Shown piece after piece: positions 5,721 through 6,105 of a stretch of DNA of 6,105 bases. The stretch comes from Verrucomicrobiales bacterium (lineage in GTDB: Bacteria > Verrucomicrobiota > Verrucomicrobiia > Limisphaerales > JAFMIX01). Each line of letters begins with the position of its first letter. Positions within the stretch are counted from its first letter, which is position 1. The DNA is taken from assembly GCA_017853785.1 (NCBI GenBank), contig JAFMIX010000135.1, forward strand, positions 1 through 6,105, read 5' to 3'. The notes below the pieces were generated by a model, which saw nothing but the letters and a program-made list of their open reading frames with translations, did not search any database and had not been told where the DNA came from. The position numbers and the translations under genes are program-made.

Positions 5721-6105
5721 GTGAAGTTCTGCGCCATCGTTTTCCTCCTGCTTGCTCTCACCGTCACCGGTTGCACCACGAAATCCGCGGCGCGGCAGCG
5801 CGAGCGCGCGGCGTTTTATGAGGGCCAGACCCGCGCCTTCCAGGAGCAACTTGCCGCACCCCGCCCCGTCACCGCCGCGCCCAGCAACGTAGTGACCATC
5901 CTCGGACCGGTGAAATGCCCCGCGATGATCTGGTCGCCAGACATGACACTCATCAAGACCATCGTCGCGGCGGAATACATTCCGGCGGGCGACCCCAGCC
6001 AGATCATTGTCACACGCGCCGGCCAGCAGATTCCAGTGAGCCCCGCCGCGCTACTGAACGGCGAAGACCTGCCGCTGCTGCCGGGGGATGTGGTGGAGTT
6101 GCGCC
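5721..6105 (+). CDS. Lipoprotein with SLBB-like domain, C-terminally cut by window end
   Basis: Reading from the GTG at 5721 gives 128 residues, open at the window end. MKFCAIVFLLLALTVTGC is a clean lipoprotein signal: basic residue, hydrophobic core, and lipobox V-T-G-C with Cys18. A charged, probably helical linker follows (about 20-46). Residues ~57-128 (VVTILGPVKCPAM, a TLIKTIVAAE helix, IIVTRAGQQIPV, LPLLPGDVVEL) resemble an SLBB beta-grasp domain as found in Wza-type polysaccharide export proteins, where the pattern is V-x-G-x-V-x-x-P-G...TL..AI..AG...PGD-V-x-V. No Poly_export domain precedes it in the visible part. The frame is open upstream to an ATG at 5622, which would add 33 residues partly encoded by the repeat and bury the signal peptide; TTG 5709 is another option. 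GTG 5721 fits the signal best. Likely an outer-membrane or periplasmic protein; function unknown. Confidence 0.65.
   Translation, partial: MKFCAIVFLLLALTVTGCTTKSAARQRERAAFYEGQTRAFQEQLAAPRPVTAAPSNVVTILGPVKCPAMIWSPDMTLIKTIVAAEYIPAGDPSQIIVTRAGQQIPVSPAALLNGEDLPLLPGDVVELR

Noticed and set aside
1..6105. A novel multi-gene defence or mobile system
   Set aside because: All full-length genes fall in known metabolic, transport or enzyme families, with no nuclease-plus-sensor pairing, transposase, integrase, reverse transcriptase or phage gene. The EEP protein is membrane-anchored and stands alone.

Overview
This 6.1 kb window is a compact, GC-rich stretch of bacterial chromosome. It holds housekeeping genes from unrelated pathways, read on both strands. 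The organism is probably a Gram-negative member of the PVC group, most likely Verrucomicrobiota (Pedosphaera/Limisphaera-like). This is an inference, and it rests on four things: an LPS heptose kinase, a lipoprotein with an export-type domain, a HisA of the eukaryotic HIS6 type, and two kinds of palindromic tandem-unit repeats that I associate from memory with such genomes. None of the gene starts has a convincing Shine-Dalgarno sequence.

Layout. Bases 1-53 (minus) hold the first 17 codons of a probable leuD (3-isopropylmalate dehydratase small subunit). A short divergent spacer follows. Bases 140-1210 (+) encode a membrane-anchored endonuclease/exonuclease/phosphatase-family protein. It converges, with 6 bp between, on hisA (1217-1978, minus). 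A 112-bp divergent spacer follows. Next comes a same-strand run: a YfcA-like TSUP transporter (2091-2858), thiG (2912-3700), rfaE1 (3704-4720) and panB (4787-5563). After a 157-bp spacer comes the start of a lipoprotein with an SLBB-like domain (5721 to the window end).

How the genes relate. The + strand run is a loose operon of core functions: sulfur/organic-anion transport, thiamine thiazole synthesis, LPS heptose activation and pantothenate synthesis. thiG and rfaE1 are 3 nt apart and almost certainly co-transcribed. The rfaE1-panB junction is occupied by a 67-bp imperfect palindrome made of 11-bp units, which supplies the rfaE1 stop codon and could fold into a long hairpin. A second, unrelated repeat lies between panB and the lipoprotein.

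I see no CRISPR array, RNA gene, transposase, phage gene or defence system. The points most worth following up are the eukaryotic-type HisA, the two repeat elements, and the altered C-terminal motif of the EEP protein.
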